From Theropithecus gelada (taxonomy: Eukaryota > Chordata > Mammalia > Primates > Cercopithecidae), in NCBI RefSeq assembly GCF_003255815.1, contig NC_037673.1:88908980-88972979 (forward strand): a stretch of DNA of 64,000 bases, read 5' to 3'. A program made the translations under genes and the position numbers. Under the pieces are notes generated by a model, which saw only the letters and a program-made list of their open reading frames with translations, searched no databases and was not told the DNA's origin. This document shows positions 62,239-64,000 of this stretch, piece by piece; the stretch's first letter is position 1; every line of letters starts with the position of its first letter.

Positions 62239-62592
62239 TGTACTAGTGTGTTTTCATGCTGCTGATAAAGACATACCCGAGACTGCGAAGAAAAAGAGGT
62301 TTAATTGGACTTACAGTTCCACATGACTGGGGAGTTCTCAGAATCATGGCAGGTGGTGAAAGGCATTTCTCACACGTCAGTAGCAAGACAAAATGAGGAA
62401 GAAGCAAAAATGGAAACCCCTGATAAATCCATCATATTTCATGAGACTTAGTCACTATCATGATAATAGCATGGGAAGGACCAACCCCCATGTTTCAATT
62501 AGCTCCCCCTGGGTCCCACCCACAACACACAGGGATTCTGGGAAATACAATTCATGTTGAGATTTGGGTGGGGACACAGCTAAACCATATCA
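62239..62592 (-). repeat. 5' LTR of MaLR provirus 2
   Basis: Starts TGTACTAGTGTG and ends AAACCATATCA at 62592. The primer-binding-site position lies just left (TGGTACAAATTGAC). Confidence 0.92.
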
Positions 62593-62597
62593 ACTAG

Positions 62598-62779
62598 TAT
62601 AATCTCAATGCCCAAAATGGCAAAAATGGGTAAGAAAAGACTATAGGCAGGCTCATTTACTAACAGAGATGAAAATGTCCAACATAAATTAATGAATTTA
62701 ATCAATTTAGTTAAGCAAAGTGTGTCCATCTATATCATCTAAATGTCTATGTCTATATACATATATCTACTTAACTGTG
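62598..62779. other. Unassigned spacer
   Basis: Short AT-rich stretch, possibly already old L1. Confidence 0.35.
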
Positions 62780-64000
62780 TCATAATCAAGTAAGATTTAT
62801 CCCAGGAATTCAAGGATAGACTGACATTGCTAAATCTAGTAATGTAAGCTGCCATATTAACATATTTAGGAGAAAAACCGTAAGATCATTTCAAAAGATA
62901 CAGGAAAAAAAATTCAACATCTATGTATTATATTAAGAAACTTTTAGCTAACTAAGAATACAAGAAAATTCTCTTAACCTGATATTTAATAGTAGAATTT
63001 TGAAGCATTCTCTTTAAAATTAGAAACAAGATAAAAATGTTTGTTAGTACTGCTTCAAGTTAGGCCTCTACAGGAAATCCTAACCAGTTTTTTGGGTTTT
63101 TTTTTTTTTTTTGAGATGAAGTCTCGCTCTTGTTGCCCAGGCTGGAGTGCAACGGTACGATCTCGGCTCACTGCAACCTCTGCCTCCCAGGTTCAAGCGA
63201 CTCTCCCTCCTCAGCCTCCCAAGTAGCTGGGATTACAGGTGCCTGCCACCATGTCCAGCTGAATTTGTATTTTTAGTAGACACGGGGTTTTACCATGTTG
63301 GCCAGGCTGGTCTCAAACTCCTGACCTCAGGCGATCTGCCTGCCTCGGCCTTCCAAAGTGCTGGGATTACAGGCATGAACACCATGCCCAGCCCCTAACC
63401 AGTTTTAAAAGTCTAAGAATTGAAAAAATAAAAATTATTATTTATAAATACTATGATTATACAGAAGATCCAAGAGAATCTACAAACTGTCAAAACTAAT
63501 GAGACAATTCAACAAGATTACTGGGAATAAGATCAACATACAAAAAATTAATAGCATTCCTACACAGAGGCAATAGCCAAGCATAAATGTAATAAAACAT
63601 CTCATTCCAATAGAAACAAAATCATAATGCACCTAGAATATATCAAACAAAATCTGAGTAAAACTTTTACAGAGGAGATTCTAAAACTTTACCATCAGGC
63701 ATAAATGGAAACTTAAATGAATGGGAAGATATACCATGTTGGTAGATGAAAAAAATTCAGTTTCAAAAAAATGTCTGTTCTCACTAAATTATTTCAATAA
63801 ATTCAACTCCACCAGAAATCCCATGAAGGTTGTTAACAGAACTTGACAATGTGACCCCTATAATTCACATGTAAAAGAAAAGACTGAAAATAAGATACTT
63901 TTGAAGAAGATGAACAATGTAGAATGATTTATCCTAACAGCCATCATCCTATTATAAAGCTATGATAATTTAGACGGCATAATGTTGGCATAGAGATAAA
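62780..64000 (+). mobile_element. Old L1 (L1M-like), ORF2 RT region, runs off window
   Basis: Decayed RT and following text: AGATTTATCCCAGGAATTCA, ACTGGGAATAAGATCAACAT, then 3' of RT. All frames are broken. An Alu sits at 63092. It continues past the right edge. Confidence 0.75.
63092..63393 (-). mobile_element. AluS-type SINE inside old L1
   Basis: Full-length reverse Alu with a T run. A perfect 13-bp duplication, CCTAACCAGTTTT, lies at 63079-63091 and 63394-63406. The left arm has the GACCTCAGGCGATC form. Confidence 0.95.

Larger units (their letters stand above)
59963..62592 (-). mobile_element. MaLR provirus 2 (MST/THE1 type), hit by L1
   Basis: A complete LTR-internal-LTR element in reverse. 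A perfect 5-bp duplication, ACTAG, lies at 59958-59962 and 62593-62597. LTRs are at 59963-60316 and 62239-62592. The internal region is the same family as in provirus 1 and again non-coding. A 346-bp L1 insertion interrupts it. Confidence 0.96.

Overview
This window is nuclear DNA from a primate, most likely human or another ape. The evidence is many Alu elements (one AluY-like), several L1 copies of the primate L1PA type, two MaLR proviruses and a nearly complete Tigger1 DNA transposon. I see no protein-coding host gene, no exon chain with splice sites, no tRNA or rRNA and no CRISPR. The open reading frames are remnants of transposons, Alu translations or low-complexity sequence.

Layout. 1-3799: two L1 pieces, the left one apparently nested in the right one. 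4021-9215: an Alu, then an old L1 split by an AluJ-like element and a retroviral LTR and capped by a younger truncated L1. 9835-12102: a MaLR provirus on the plus strand. 12702-19140: three truncated L1s, two of them close relatives in opposite orientation, plus two Alus. 19227-19557: a Tigger-like MITE. 22058-28536: a full-length L1 with perfect 16-bp target-site duplications and an AluY in ORF1. 28553-34646: the most repeat-poor block, with MIR and MLT1 fragments. 34647-44787: an Alu, an old L1, and a long L1PA-like element whose ORF2 contains a copy of the Tigger1 tail that also lies just beyond its poly(A). 45073-45252: a tiny twin-primed L1. 45781-46386: a GGT-rich minisatellite. 46442-49855: an LTR-like repeat and an old L1 with an Alu. 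49860-54632: mostly unique DNA with a 7SL-derived monomer and a truncated L1. 54633-57690: Tigger1 with two Alus. 58925-59440: a solo LTR. 59963-62592: a second MaLR provirus, minus strand, itself hit by an L1. 62780-64000: an old L1 with an Alu.

How the parts work together. This is layered insertion history, not a pathway. Target-site duplications order many events: AluY into L1, Alus into Tigger1, L1 into MaLR, and L1 into the tail of an Alu monomer. The most notable structure is the duplicated Tigger1 segment inside the L1 at 42.6 kb, whose left junction is a 9-bp snap-back inverted repeat. Others are the 180-bp inverted L1 at 45.1 kb and the higher-order pattern in the GGT minisatellite. 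Subfamily names are from memory of consensus sequences and are tentative.
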